Under the pieces are notes generated by a model, which worked only from the letters and a program-made list of their open reading frames with translations, had not been told where the DNA came from and did not search any database. Below are positions 27,949 through 38,439 of a stretch of 64,000 nucleotides of DNA, piece by piece. The stretch lies in NCBI GenBank assembly GCA_020746105.1, contig CM036657.1:5793294-5857293 (forward strand), written 5' to 3'. The first letter of the stretch is position 1. Every line of letters begins with the position of its first letter. This DNA is from Trogon surrucura (lineage: Eukaryota > Chordata > Aves > Trogoniformes > Trogonidae). The position numbers were made by a program, and so were the translations under genes.

Positions 27949-28212
27949 ATCATAGAATCATAGAATCATAGAATGTTAGGGATTGGAAGGGACCTTGAAA
28001 GGTCATCAAGTCCAATCCCCCTGCCAGAGCAGGAATGCCTAGATTATGCTACATAGGAACGTGTCCAGGCAGGTCTTGAATGTCTCCAGAGAAGGAGACT
28101 CCACAACCTCCCTGGGCAGCCTGTTCCAGTGTTCCGTCTCCCTCACTGAGAAGAAGTTTCTTCTCGAGTTTAAGCGGAACCTCTTATGTTCCAGTTTCAG
28201 CCCATTACCCCT
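27949..28212 (-). repeat. CR1 3' fragment nested in CR1
   Basis: A young 264-bp 3'-end CR1 piece with a triple ATAGAATC tail and the [19 protein letters not shown]-coding region, matching the 8574 and 33484 subfamily. It interrupts the outer CR1 between 27948 and 28213. Confidence 0.8.
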
Positions 28213-28681
28213 GTAAAGGGGGAGGATCACCTCTCTTGACCTGCTGGCTACGCTTCTCCTGATACATCCCAGGATGCGGTTGGCCTTCTGGACTGCATGA
28301 GCACACTGCTGGCTCATGTTGAGCTTCTCGTCTGTCAACACCCCCAAATCCTTCTCTTCAGGGCTACTCTCAACCCACTCTGTGCCCAGTTTGTATTTGT
28401 GCCTGGGATTGGTCCGACCCAGGTGAAGGACCTTGCACTTTGACTTGTTGAAGCTCACGCAGTTTGCACTGGCCCATTTCTCAAGCCTATCAAGGTCCCT
28501 CTGGATGGCATCTCTTCCCTCAAGTGAGTCCACGGCACCACACAACTTGGTGTCGTTGGCAAATTTGCTGAGGGTGCCCTCGATGCCGTCGTCCATGTCG
28601 CTGACAAAGATGTTGAACAGCACTGGACCCAGAACAGACCCCTGAGGAACACCGCTTGTCACTGGTCTCCATGTGGACATC
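28213..28681 (-). repeat. CR1 LINE, middle part (outer element)
   Basis: Minus-strand reverse transcriptase of the outer CR1 up to the insertion point of P3. Contains the coding of FANDTKLCG (FADDTK with D to N) and [12 protein letters not shown]. It carries the left target duplication GACATC (28676-28681). Confidence 0.9.
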
Positions 28682-29083
28682 TGTAGAGGAATTTCTTGTG
28701 GAGCAGAGGTGCGGTATAACTTTAAAAGTGTGGACAACCCAGCGTAGGCCTAAACAGAGGCTCTGTCCTTGAAGCTGCCTTGGAACACAGGGAGGAGGAG
28801 GTTTTATCTGTTTTGTGAGAGCTTTGCGAGATGCTTGGCGGGAGGTGCTGGCCCCGGGGGGAGAAGAGGGGGTGATAGCCGCTTGCATAGTGGAATGGCA
28901 CTGCCCAATAAAACGCTGGCGCGTGTAAACCTGTAACCGACCAACTCTGTGAAGGGGCAGGCGCGGGGACACTGCTGAACTGTATATATTGAGCTGTCCG
29001 GAGCAATAAAGGGAGGACGATCTGTAGCCATATTGGTGTGATGATCGTTAACTTGGTCGGCTCTCCGAAGGGACCCCTCTTCA
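28682..29083 (+). mobile_element. P3 5' LTR
   Basis: 402 bp, TGTAGAGG to CTCTTCA. TATATAT near 28985 and AATAAAG near 29004; another AATAAAA lies near 28906. Confidence 0.95.
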
Positions 29084-29085
29084 TC

Positions 29086-29103
29086 TGGCGCCTGAACAAG
29101 GGA
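29086..29103 (+). other. P3 primer binding site, tRNA-Lys type
   Basis: TGGCGCCTGAACAAGGGA, a near match to the Lys-3 primer site, two bases after the LTR. Confidence 0.85.
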
Positions 29104-29279
29104 CCCTCTATGGACGCTTAAATGCGGATTGCTTAAATGCGGGAAGACTCCGAAGCATCGGACGTGAGCCGATTTGGGAGCCGGAGAGCTGGAGGCAGGA
29201 GAGTTCCGAGTGTGACCAAAAGGGCACCGGAGACCAGAGCTTGAGCAGCTGATCAAGCCCCTGCCAAGGTAAGACCGCG

Positions 29280-29723
29280 ATGGAAACGGACGCGGCAACT
29301 CGCCTCCTTAGTATACTCTCTAAGAGAGGAGGAAAAATAAAGGAGCGAGACGTATTAGCCCCATGGGCTCGGAAGCGGGAGAAAATGAACGACCCACCAT
29401 TAATCTTTAGTTCCACGGAATGGCGTGAAGTAGGAGACTTTTTGTGGGACTGTACTCTAGAGGGAGGAAAAGAAGGAAAGGAAGCGAAAGAACTAGGAAC
29501 AGTTTGGAAAACCATTATACGCACTCTAGAAATCATGCAAGCAGAAAAGAAAGTTGCTGTGGCAGCGATCGAAGCGTTGGGGGGAGGGCAGGAAAGGAAA
29601 AAGGCAAAGGAAGAAACTCCCTGCTCGTCCCGACTGGGTGGAAGAAAAAAAAAAAAAAAAAAAAAAAAGAAAAAGGAGAAACTGCACTGCGTTGCAGAAT
29701 TAAGACTTTCGTCCTTGAGCTGA
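29280..29723 (+). pseudogene. gag: P3 gag, matrix part
   Basis: Starts at ATG 29280, 11 bp after a splice-donor-like AAGGTAAGA. About 115 codons of matrix follow (WREVGDFLWDC region, then GTVWKTIIRTLEIMQAEKK) and match P2 42920-43169. The frame then enters an A26 run at 29645-29670 and foreign LTR sequence, so it encodes only a truncated matrix with a lysine-rich artefact. Confidence 0.85.
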
Positions 29724-29948
29724 GCTCTTTTCTAAACAAGTGCATAACTCTTGCTTGTTAATTACGAAAAGAGACCCTGACCAGCCAGGTACAGCTCATG
29801 TTGAGAGCTTGACCGTGAGAATGAAGATAAGACGCTTCTTGTACACCAGATGTGCATGGGAGTGAACGGGAGAGTATGATCAAAACAGACCTGGGAAATT
29901 CTGCTCTCCCTGTGTGATAACAGCGTGATTGAAGTAATACTTGAGCTA
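29675..29948 (+). mobile_element. LTR fragment inside P3
   Basis: Middle part of the LTR family whose start is at 63899 and whose end is at 25930. Shared blocks are TTGCAGA(A/G)TTAAGACTTT at 29692 and 63947, and GGGAGTGAACGGGAGAGT at 29860 and 25709. It is bordered on the left by A-rich sequence and on the right by a 30-bp A-rich run ending near 29982. Neither LTR end is present. Confidence 0.65.
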
Positions 29949-29994
29949 ATAAGAAAAAATAAAATAAAAAAAAAAAACAAAAAGGGGGAGGGGA

Positions 29995-30290
29995 AGAAGG
30001 AAGATCAGGATGAACTCCTGAAAGAGATGCTGAACAAACTCGCTGAATTATCAACTAGACAGCAAGAAATAGAAGAAACCCTTAAACCAGTTCAGCTCCC
30101 CCATTACCATCAGCTCCCTCACTCAAGCCTGATTTTCAAGCTTGAACCATAAAGGATCCTTTGCAACAGCGATGGAGCAGTGTCATCAGAGACGTTATAA
30201 TAGAGGGAGATTGGGAAGCAGCCAGTTCGATTGAGTGTCCTGTTATTATTAATAACGGACAAGGGACTTGAGAACCGCATGATCCTGCAT
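29995..30290 (+). pseudogene. gag: P3 gag, linker and capsid start
   Basis: Matches P2 43500-43885 with an internal gap. The coding includes LDELSxRQQEIEET-like linker and the capsid start (DPLQQQWSxVIRDxIIEG type). Several stops (for example near 30149 and 30235) break it. Confidence 0.75.
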
Positions 30291-30755
30291 GATGTGGCTG
30301 TGCAGCATCCTGTCACTTCAACAGCACAGCAGCAACACGACCATGCACTGGGCCTGCCTGTTGAATCCCTTTGTTTCGCCCAGTGACGTGATGGGACCCT
30401 GAGGTACTGATTACCAACGACGATATGGATTGGACTGGCAGAAGATGCTTACGGCTGATGGCAGAGCAATTATGGGAAAATGTGACTGTTCTCAATGTTA
30501 CCTGTTGTATTAATATGTATCCTCTTTGTGTGACTAACAATGAAGCTTATATTGGTTGTGTAATCAAAGCCACATAGTAGGTGTTAAGGTTTATGTACTA
30601 ACCAGCAGAGTGATCTTTCTTTAGCTAAAAGCAAGGCAGGGAAACCAGCTGCCTTTTGCTTTGTTAGAAGTGTGTGATTAAGGATCAAAGTATGATTTAG
30701 GGCGATGGGTGTGAGAACTTTGACAGGATGAATTAAGAGTTTAGTTAAGACATTT
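30291..30755 (+). pseudogene. env: P3 env remnant
   Basis: Short broken frames, one with N-linked glycosylation sites and paired cysteines (around ENVTVLNVTCCIN, ~30478-30520), likely from a surface subunit. The 30590-30755 part matches 49557-49650 and 49909-49945 in P2, which shows it is family sequence and not host. Confidence 0.5.
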
Positions 30756-30971
30756 TTGGTTATTGCAGTTTTAATTGTTATAGGCTTAGTTATGTTTAGT
30801 TGTTTGATAAATATAATCAAGAAAATGATAAGCAAGCTAGCGGATGAAGCCTGGGTTGTCCAAAAAGAAAAAGGGGGATATGTAGAGGAATTTCTTGTGG
30901 AGCAGAGGTGCGGTATAACTTTAAAAGTGTGGACAACCCAGCGTAGGCCTAAACAGAGGCTCTGTCCTTGA
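30729..30971 (+). pseudogene. env: P3 env membrane anchor and tail, running into LTR
   Basis: Open frame coding a hydrophobic anchor (FLVIAVLIVIGLVMF) and a basic tail (IIKKMISKLADEAW). It passes through the polypurine tract (30862-30880) and ends 91 bp inside the 3' LTR. The same reading-through of env into U3 occurs in P1. Confidence 0.7.
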
Positions 30972-31282
30972 AGCTGCCTTGGAACACAGGGAGGAGGAGG
31001 TTTTATCTGTTTTGTGAGAGCTTTGCGAGATGCTTGGCGGGAGGTGCTGGCCCCGGGGGGAGAAGAGGGGGTGATAGCCGCTTGCATAGTGGAATGGCAC
31101 TGCCCAATAAAACGCTGGCGCGTGTAAACCTGTAACCGACCAACTCTGTGAAGGGGCAGGCGCGGGGACACTGCTGAACTGTATATATTGAGCTGTCCGG
31201 AGCAATAAAGGGAGGACGATCTGTAGCCATATTGGTGTGATGATCGTTAACTTGGCCGGCTCTCCGAAGGGACCCCTCTTCA
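30881..31282 (+). mobile_element. P3 3' LTR
   Basis: 402 bp, preceded by the polypurine tract AAAAAGAAAAAGGGGGATA and followed by the right duplication GACATC. One base differs from the 5' LTR by eye. Confidence 0.95.
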
Positions 31283-31945
31283 GACATCGAGCCATTGACC
31301 ACAAGTCTCTGAGTGCGACCATCCAGCCAGTTCTTTATCCACCGAGTGGTTCATCCGTCAAATCCGTGTCTCTCCATTTTAGAGACAAGGATGTCATGTG
31401 GGACAGCGTCAAACACCTTGCACAAGTCCAGGAAAATGACATCCGCTGCTTTTCCTGTGTCAACCAGCGCTGTAGCTTTATCATAGAAGGCCCCTAAATT
31501 AGTCAGGCATGACTTGCCCCTGCTGAAGCCATGTTGGCTGTCACCAACCACTTGATTATCTTTTATGTGCCTTAGTACCGCTACCAGGAGAATCTGTTCC
31601 ACGATTTTACCCGGCACAGAGGTAAGGCTGACTGGTCTGTAGTTCCCCGGGTTGTCTTTGGTTGCTTTTTTAAAGATGGGGGTTATGTTCCCCCTTTTCC
31701 AATCTGTGGGAACCTCACCAGACTGCCAGGACCTCTCAAATATGATGGCTAGTGGCCTAGCAACTTCAGCCGCCAGTTCCTTCAGGACCCGTGGATGTAT
31801 CTCATCAGGTCCCATGGACTTGTGCGCCTTCAGGTTCTCTAGGTGTTCCCAGACCTGATCTGCTCCTACCCTGGGTGGTTCTTCACTCTCCCAGACCCAG
31901 CCAACACCCTCTGTGATATGGGTGGTGTAAGTCATAATACATCTG
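31283..31945 (-). repeat. CR1 LINE, 5' part (outer element)
   Basis: Minus-strand continuation of the outer CR1 after P3. A frame of ~190 codons (31935-31351) covers the start of reverse transcriptase: [43 protein letters not shown] and the palm strand [13 protein letters not shown]. It is truncated before the endonuclease at about 31945. Confidence 0.9.
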
Positions 31946-31995
31946 CAAAAAGGGGCCCTCCGGACACCTATGCATGCTCCACTGACAGAGGCGAC

Positions 31996-32277
31996 ACGGG
32001 GGGGGGGAGGGTGTGAAGATCATTCCTGACAACCCTCATAGGCATGTGCTAAACAGGAGGAGAGTAGGCAAAGCAGCTCTTGGGACACTATATAATGCCA
32101 CCGTGAACAGCTACTCTTTGAAGATCTTCCCCATCGAATCGAAACAGGTGGACCTGCGAGATGTCGCTGGATCTGTGGTGGTAGCTACACTTTTTGCTAT
32201 CTTAAACGTTTTACTTCTTCGCTTTTCCATTTCCTTATCTTTCTTTCATATCGCTCTCCAGTAGTTGTTAGTCAACA
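31996..32277 (+). mobile_element. Possible 3' LTR with G-rich polypurine tract
   Basis: A CGGGGGGGGGGAGGG run (31997-32011) comes directly before TG at 32012. A candidate LTR TGTGAAGATC...GTCAACA of 266 bp follows, with TATATAA near 32089. There is no AATAAA and no second copy in the window, so the LTR call is tentative. 32278-32417 after it is unassigned. Confidence 0.4.
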
Positions 32278-32417
32278 AAGGGGTTTGCTGTTGTGGCATC
32301 TGACACCATTTGTGTCTTAATTTCACCTCTGGGATCAAAACAAATCACCTTGACTCTAACCTCTATCAGGTATAAGCGGGTCAAGAGAGGCGTGTCCCTG
32401 AAGTAGGATACGGGAAT

Positions 32418-32917
32418 TATCTTTTGCAGCGATACAGCAGAGTCTGCAAGAACCTTATGTTACATTTATTGATAGACTGCAGACTGCTTTAACTCACCAG
32501 ATAGACAATGAGGAAGCGCTACAAAAGCCTTTAATGCAATTAGCATATGAAAATGCTAATGCTGACTGCCAGCGTGCTGTTATGTCATTACAAGACTCTG
32601 TAAAGAGCAGAGCTGAATTCATACAACAGGGTCTGTTGTGCACACACGGTGCTTTCACCAACACCCTGGGTAATGCCATGTCTGCAACATCAGTATTGCA
32701 GGTCACAAAGCCTGACAGCAAACGGGCAGTCACAGACCTCACCGCCAGCACAGCAGGCGGTGCAGGGCTGGATCTGGCCTCGCCACCAGCCCAGATCCCC
32801 CCTCCTGCCGCCTCAAAGCAGGGCACTGCCTGGGGAGTGCTGAGACAGCAAAAGCAAAGGTCTGGCAGGTCCTCCAAAACAGCTGCTGCTGTAGCATCTT
32901 ATCATGAGGGGGACTGA
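32418..32917 (+). pseudogene. gag: Beta-like ERV gag, capsid C-terminal half
   Basis: Includes the major homology region (QEPYVTFIDRLQTAL, ~32444-32490) and capsid helices to about 32620, then an open alanine- and proline-rich stretch to TGA at 32917. Zinc knuckles were not recognised. It likely belongs with the gag pieces at 26069-27166, separated from them by the CR1 insertions and P3. Confidence 0.7.
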
Positions 32918-33200
32918 CACCCTTCTGTTGCTTTAACTATACAGTGGCAATCTGGAGGAACTTCACATGTGTTAGCCCTGGTGGATACTGGAGCTGAGAT
33001 TGCCGTGTTACAGAGTAATATTAATAATAAAGAAGTTGCATCACAGATCTGTGGATTGGGGGGAAATCAGACTTCTGCTCTTCAAATTAAAGTTACCTTA
33101 ACAACAAAAAATGCCATTTACCGTGACAGTGCCAATTGCCCCAAATAAAGAATATCGTTTGAATATTGATGTGCTGGCAAGGACAGATACTTGAAACCTT
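32918..33200 (+). pseudogene. pro: Beta-like ERV protease remnant
   Basis: The active-site block ALVDTGAEIAVL is readable at about 32973-33010, so the DTG triad is retained. Flaps and C-terminus are frame-shifted. dUTPase was not recognised. Confidence 0.65.
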
Positions 33201-33483
33201 AAATGGTTTCTTCTGCTTTGGAACTTCACAGGCAGGATTTGCTAATCAACCTGTAACTGTTTTGCGTGGATTTCCACAGTGGGATCCTGCTATCCTGTCG
33301 TGCTGCCTGTACCTACTAAGATCATAACTGCAAAACAGTATCATATTCCAGGGGGTTAGAAGGAAATTATTCAAACCATTCAGGTACTTCAACAAGTGGG
33401 AATAATGTGGCAATATGTACAAAAGTATCCCTTTAAAGTAATGTACATGGATTTTTCAAGCAATTACTCGAGAAAATCCCATG
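33201..33483 (+). pseudogene. pol: Beta-like ERV pol start remnant
   Basis: Short decayed sequence resembling the start of reverse transcriptase (QYHIPG and EIIQTIQVLQQVGIM-like codings, ~33340-33405), then cut by CR1 at about 33484. Confidence 0.4.
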
Positions 33484-35590
33484 GGTAAGGCTGTTTGAAG
33501 GTGAAGGGACCCAAGATAGTTGGTTAGCGTTCAGGGACTGCTTCAACCGTGCTCAAGATCAGAGCATCCCGACACGTAGGAAGTCAAGGAAGGGAGCCAG
33601 GAGACCTGAGTGGCTAAACAGGGATCTGCTGGGTAAGCTCAAGTGCAAAAGGAGAAGTTACAGATCTTGGAAGGCGGGGCTGACCACTTGGGAAGAATAT
33701 AAGGCTGTTGTCCGAGGATGTAGGGAGGCAACTAGGAAAGCAAAGGCCTCCCTAGAATTGAACCTGGTGAGAGGGGTCAAGGACAACAGGAAGAGCTTTT
33801 TCAAATACGTGGCAGATAAAACTAACACCAGAGGCAATGTAGGCCCACTGATGAATGGGGTGGGTGCCTTGGTGACAGAAGATACAGAGAAGGCAGAGTT
33901 ACTGAAGGCCTTCTTTGTCACTGTCTATTCTGATGGAGGCTGTCCTCAGGAGCCCCGTTCCCCTGAGGCCCCAGAGGAAGTCAGGGCAGTGGAGGAGTTT
34001 GCTTTAGTCGATGAGGACTGGGTTAGGGACCAATTAAGCAATCCGGACATCCATAAATCCATGGGTCCAGACGGGATGCATCCACGGGTGCTGACGGAGC
34101 CGTCTGATGTCATTGCTAGACCACTCTCCATCATCTTTGCCAAGTCTTGGGAGACGGGAGAGGTGCCTGAGGACTGGAGGGAAGCAAATGTCACTCCAGC
34201 CTTCAAAAAGGGCAAGAAGGAGGACCCGGGTAACTATAGACCGGTCAGCCTCACCTCCATCCCTGGGAAAGTGATGGAACAACTTATCCTTGGTGCCATC
34301 TCAAGGCATATCAAGGATAAGAGGGTCATTAGAGACAGTCAACATGGCTTCACCAAGGGGAAGTCGTGCTTGACTAACCTCACAGCCTTTTACGAGGATA
34401 TAACAAGGTGGATAGATGATGGCAGAGCGGTGGATGTGGTCTACCTTGACTTCAGTAAAGCATTTGACACAGTCTCCCACAGCATCCTTGCTGCTAAACT
34501 GAGGAAGTGTGGTCTAGACTCTCGGGTAGTGAGGTGGACTGTGAACTGGCTAAGGGGAAGAAGCCAAAGAGTCGTGGTCAATGGGGCAGAGTCTGGTTGG
34601 AGGCCTGTATCCAGTGGAGTCCCTCAAGGGTCGGTACTGGGACCAGTATTATTCAATATATTCATCGATGACTTGGATGAGGGACTAGAGAGTACTATCA
34701 GCAAGTTTGCTGATGACACCAAGCTGGGAGGAGTGGCTGACACGCCAGAAGGCTGTGCTGCCATTCAGCGAGACCTGGACAGGCTGGAGGGTTGGGCGGG
34801 GAAAAATTTAATGAAATATAACAAGGGTAAATGTAGAGTCTTGCATCTGGGTAGGAACAACCCCAGGTTCCAGTATAAGTTGGGGAATGACTTATTAGAG
34901 AGCAGTGTAGGGGAAAGGGACCTGGGAGTCTTGGTGGACAGCAGGATGACCATGAGCCAGCACTGTGCCCTTGTGGCCAGGAAGGCCAATGGCATCCTGG
35001 GGTGTGTTAGAAGGGGGGTGGTTAGTAGGTCAAGAGAGGTTCTCCTTCCCCTGTACTCTGCCCTGGTGAGACCCCATCTGGAATATTGTGTCCAGTTCTG
35101 GGCCCCTCAGTTCAAGAAAGACAGGGAACTGCTGGAGAGAGTCCAGCACAGGGCAACTAGGATGATTAAGGGAGTGGAGCATCTCCCTGATGAGGAAAGA
35201 CTGAGGGAACTGGGGCTCTTTAGTTTGGAGGAGACTGAGGGGTGACCTCATTAATGTTTACAAATATATAAAGGGTGAGTGTCACAAGGATGGAGCCAGG
35301 CTCTTCTCGGTGACAACCAATGATAGGACAAGGGGTAATGGGCTGAAACTGGAACATAAGAGGTTCCGCTTAAACTCGAGAAGAAACTTCTTCTCAGTGA
35401 GGGTGACGGAGCCCTGGAACAGGCTGCCCAGGGAGGTTGTGGAGTCTCCTTCTCTGGAGACATTCAAGACCTGCCTGGACATGTTCCTATGTAGCATTAT
35501 CTAGGCGATCCTGCTCTGGCAGGGGGATTGGACTTGATGATCTTTTGAGGTCCCTTCCAATCCCTAACATTCTATGATTCTATGATACAT
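33484..35590 (+). repeat. CR1 LINE, long copy with near-complete reverse transcriptase
   Basis: Plus-strand CR1 from the endonuclease-RT linker to the ATTCTATG tail (35568-35586). One frame (33758-35245, 495 codons) covers linker and reverse transcriptase: [62 protein letters not shown] and FADDTK. A deletion near 35228 (GGAGGAGACTGAGG instead of the longer form in 8574-10129) shifts the frame, after which the C-terminal coding region continues at 35310-35504. No endonuclease or ORF1. Very similar to 8574-10129. Confidence 0.95.
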
Positions 35591-35607
35591 CTCAGCTCAT
35601 CAAAAAG

Positions 35608-35820
35608 ATCATAGAATCATAAAATTGTCAGCGTTGGAAGGGACCTTAAAGATCATCTTGTTCCAACCCCTCTGCCATAGGCAGGGACATCTCCCACTAG
35701 ATCAGGCTGCTCAGAGCCCCATCCAGTCTGGCCTTAAAAACTTCCAGGGATGGGGCTTCCACCACCTCTCTGGGCAACCTGTTCCAGTGTCTCACCACCC
35801 TCATGGTGAAGAACTTCTTC
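35608..35820 (-). repeat. CR1 3' end fragment
   Basis: Minus-strand tail and last ~60 codons of a CR1. It stops abruptly at 35820 where another CR1 tail begins. Confidence 0.85.
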
Positions 35821-36215
35821 ATAGAATCATAGAACAGTTCAGGTTGGAAAAGACCCTTGAGATCATCAAGTCCAACCATTAACCCTACACTACAAGTTCA
35901 CCCCTAAGCCATATCACCCAACACCACATCTAAGTGACACTTAAACACATCCAGGGATGGCGACTCAACCACCTCCCTAGGCAGTCTGTTCCAGTGTCTG
36001 ACCACTCTTTCTGTGAAGAATTTCTTCCTAATGTCCAGATTTCTTCCTAATTTCGAGTCTGAATCAATCCATCTCTAGCTTTAATCCATTCCCCCTAGTC
36101 TTATCATTATCCGACATCCTAAAAAGCCCCTCACCAGCTTTCTTGTAGGACCCCTTAAGATACTGGAAGGCCTCACTAAGGTCTCCTCAGAGCCTTCTTT
36201 TCTAATCCTCCAGCC
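35821..36215 (-). repeat. CR1 3' end fragment, older
   Basis: Minus-strand CR1 starting with ATAGAATCATAGAAC. It contains a local duplication (ATTTCTTCCTAAT at 36020 and 36040). No open frame. Confidence 0.85.
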
Positions 36216-36530
36216 TCTCTTCTAACTCCCTCTCCCTTTCCCTAAGTGGTTTCAAACATCTTTGCCTGCTTTTGCCTGTTTTTTTCTATAGCTAAAACTA
36301 AAGGATCCTATAGCGGGATGTTAATTCTACAGTCCCTCTGTCACTCTGGGTGTTTTTTTAGAGTAAAAAAGCATATCAACGTACATAACTGTATCCCATT
36401 TACTTTCCCTCCTTAAAACAACACTAATTGTAACATGGTGTTATATTGTAAGGTTCCATTAGGTGTCCACTTCTCAACCTCATCTATTTATAAAGGGGTC
36501 ACCACTGATTGCAAAAGGTGCAAGGGCATA
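36216..36530 (-). pseudogene. gag: Second gamma-like ERV, gag matrix remnant
   Basis: Decayed minus-strand copy of the matrix region at 4721-4993; shared blocks include the coding around the conserved tryptophan and the AGGATCCTATAG / GGATCTTG region. No long frame is left. Confidence 0.6.
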
Positions 36531-36779
36531 CTCACGCCATAACGAATGCACCTAAGTTCAAGACAACTATTGAGGTTAAACTCTTGTCTCCCATTGAAAG
36601 AAATAATGTACTTATAACACCCATACACCTAGTGCAAACAAGCCAACAACACTGATGATAAAGCAGGCAGGTGCTTGTTCGAGCTCCCCGCCAAGGGGCC
36701 TCAGCACTACTCTGCTTTATATTCCGCCCATATAACAATAACATTATCTTGTACAACTCTTATTGATTCTTTATACCTT
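36531..36779 (-). mobile_element. LTR-like fragment in ERV leader
   Basis: Minus-strand sequence with a TATA-like GAATATAAAGCAG (near 36715) followed by a CGGGGAGCTC block. It has no counterpart in the first gamma-like copy, so it is an insertion or a leader variant. Ends not defined. Confidence 0.35.
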
Positions 36780-37618
36780 TTAAATTTCCACAAAACACCT
36801 TTTTAAGTTGGCCTGACTGATCAATGCGATCCAAATCAGACCAGTTCCCTTGACATTTCTCACACTAGAAATTGTTTCCAAAGCATATCCAAACGTCCTG
36901 TTTACAGCCAAAACATTCAAAGACAAATATTGGATTACACGAGAAATCATAACGTCTGTATATAGGACAGTAAAAACCAACAGATCGATCCGACGTACAC
37001 TTCGTCCGTCTCCAGCCACACCCCTCGCGGGATAACGGAACCGCGGATCGGAAGTCCACACTCGCTTCGCAGTCAGACTTTGTCTCACTCACTCGCACAC
37101 TCACCCAGCACTTTTAAACTTACTTTCAGACATCTTAAACAACGATGTAAAATATCAGTAGCACACTTAAGCCTTAACACATAATGCATGGTACCGGATT
37201 TTTACAGCAGTTGACAATAATAGTTGCAAAATATCACTATACCACTCCTGCCACCGTGGCCGGGAGAACCCAAGTTACCATCGGTCAGGGTACCGAACTT
37301 ACCCTGCCACCACCGTATGGGGCCTCAAACCCCAACCACCCAGGGGCGAGCGCCAATGCTCTTTACCTCGTATAGGACGCCTCCTCCCGACTTACAGGTA
37401 TCCCCTTCCTGATCGGTCCCGTTGCCCAGTTCCAAAACAGAAACCTCTACATTTCCCAGAAGTTCCAGAACAGAAAATTTTAAAGAATACCTTTTTCCTT
37501 TAGATAGTCCCTGTCTGTTCCCGCAGAGATCCGATTGAGGCGAGGAGTCCCTCCGGGAAATCCCGGGGGTACCCTAGGGAGTCCTGTTCTCAGCGGGTCC
37601 TGCAGCCAAGCAGACAGT
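36780..37618 (-). other. Second gamma-like ERV, 5' leader
   Basis: Minus-strand leader matching parts of 5150-5714 and 6902-7394. The solo LTR found in the first copy is absent here, so this is the empty-site form of that region. Confidence 0.7.
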
Positions 37619-37636
37619 GTCCCATCTGGGGTGCCA
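37619..37636 (-). other. Second gamma-like ERV, primer binding site
   Basis: Minus-strand TGGCACCCCAGATGGGAC, three bases from the LTR end. It differs at two positions from the site at 7395-7412. It is close to, but not the same as, Lys-type sites. Confidence 0.65.
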
Positions 37637-37639
37637 AAT

Positions 37640-38200
37640 TGATGCTATGAAAAGCTGAGATCAGGGCTCAATAGTCTTGGTGACTATTAAGCAGGTATTC
37701 TTTATTACGGCGCCGGGTGCAAGGGGGTCTCTTCGCAAAGCTTGCACACTGTTTGGTCAAACAGACAGATATTTATTACACAAAAGCATACATATTCATG
37801 AGCCTAGGCTGGGTTAGTTCTAAGATGAGCATGCTGGACCTCCTCCTTTTGCTGCATGCGCAGTGCCATCTGGTGGTTGTGGGCCGGGGTCTTCTGGAGG
37901 AAGGCTCGTAGTCCTCCTCCTCATCACCATGTTCTTTTGGTGAACCATAGCCTGTATTCCCTTGTTCTTGCTGACAAGCAAGGGCTGCAGTCTTGAGGCA
38001 CCCTGTGCCTGTTTATCTCACAGGAGCCTTGCATTCCGTTCTCGGAGATAAGTCCCGCTCAAAGCATCACAATGTGCATACGGACCCATCTCACAATGCA
38101 GCTGTTACATAGTTCATTGCTGCTGCTTGTTAGAAGGCTTTTAGCTAGGAAATTTCCATCAGGCCCTTACAGACAATAAATTTCCCATTATCATGTCTAT
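37640..38200 (-). mobile_element. Second gamma-like ERV, 5' LTR
   Basis: Minus-strand LTR whose 3' end TCA is at 37640, with AATAAAG near 37700. R and U5 resemble the LTR at 7417-7988; U3 is different. The outer end is not clear; about 38200 is a guess from the usual length of ~570 bp. Confidence 0.65.
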
Positions 38201-38439
38201 ATGTGCTCTAGCAGTTCCTGTTATGTGAGTTCTCTTGCGACAAAAGGTTCTAAACTACTTGCAGTATTAGTGGGTTTGACTATATGTTTACATTTTGCTA
38301 AACTATTCGCTGCATTGGTGATGTCTGACTAAATGTTTTTACTTCTCTGTATCATAGGAGTTTGTGAACTTATCCAGGAGGTTAGATTTTAACCTTGGTA
38401 TTCAGTTTGAGGGAGTTGTTTTTCCCTCTTAGTTCAATT
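38201..38439. other. Unassigned AT-rich sequence
   Basis: No gene and no recognised repeat. It may be the outer part of the neighbouring LTR or host flank. Confidence 0.25.

Larger units (their letters stand above)
28682..31282 (+). mobile_element. Shortened provirus P3
   Basis: A 2,601-bp provirus with two 402-bp LTRs, flanked by the 6-bp duplication GACATC (28676-28681 and 31283-31288). The LTRs differ at one position seen by eye (T at 29057, C at 31256), so it is young. The inside keeps only the primer site, the gag start, a partial foreign LTR, a short gag stretch, an env scrap and the polypurine tract. Pro and pol are wholly absent. It belongs to the same family as P2 (42242-50467). Confidence 0.95.

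Noticed and set aside
27949-27975. ATAGAATC tandem units, as a possible CRISPR or satellite
   Set aside because: They are the normal 3' tail of CR1 and occur at each CR1 end in the window.
29645-29670. A26 run, as the tail of a processed pseudogene
   Set aside because: No spliced host coding sequence lies upstream; upstream is P3 gag.
30478-30570. Env-like fragment with an NVTCCIN and PLCVT pattern resembling lentiviral gp120
   Set aside because: Too short and cysteine/glycosylation patterns are common in retroviral envelopes. It lies in a betaretrovirus-like family.
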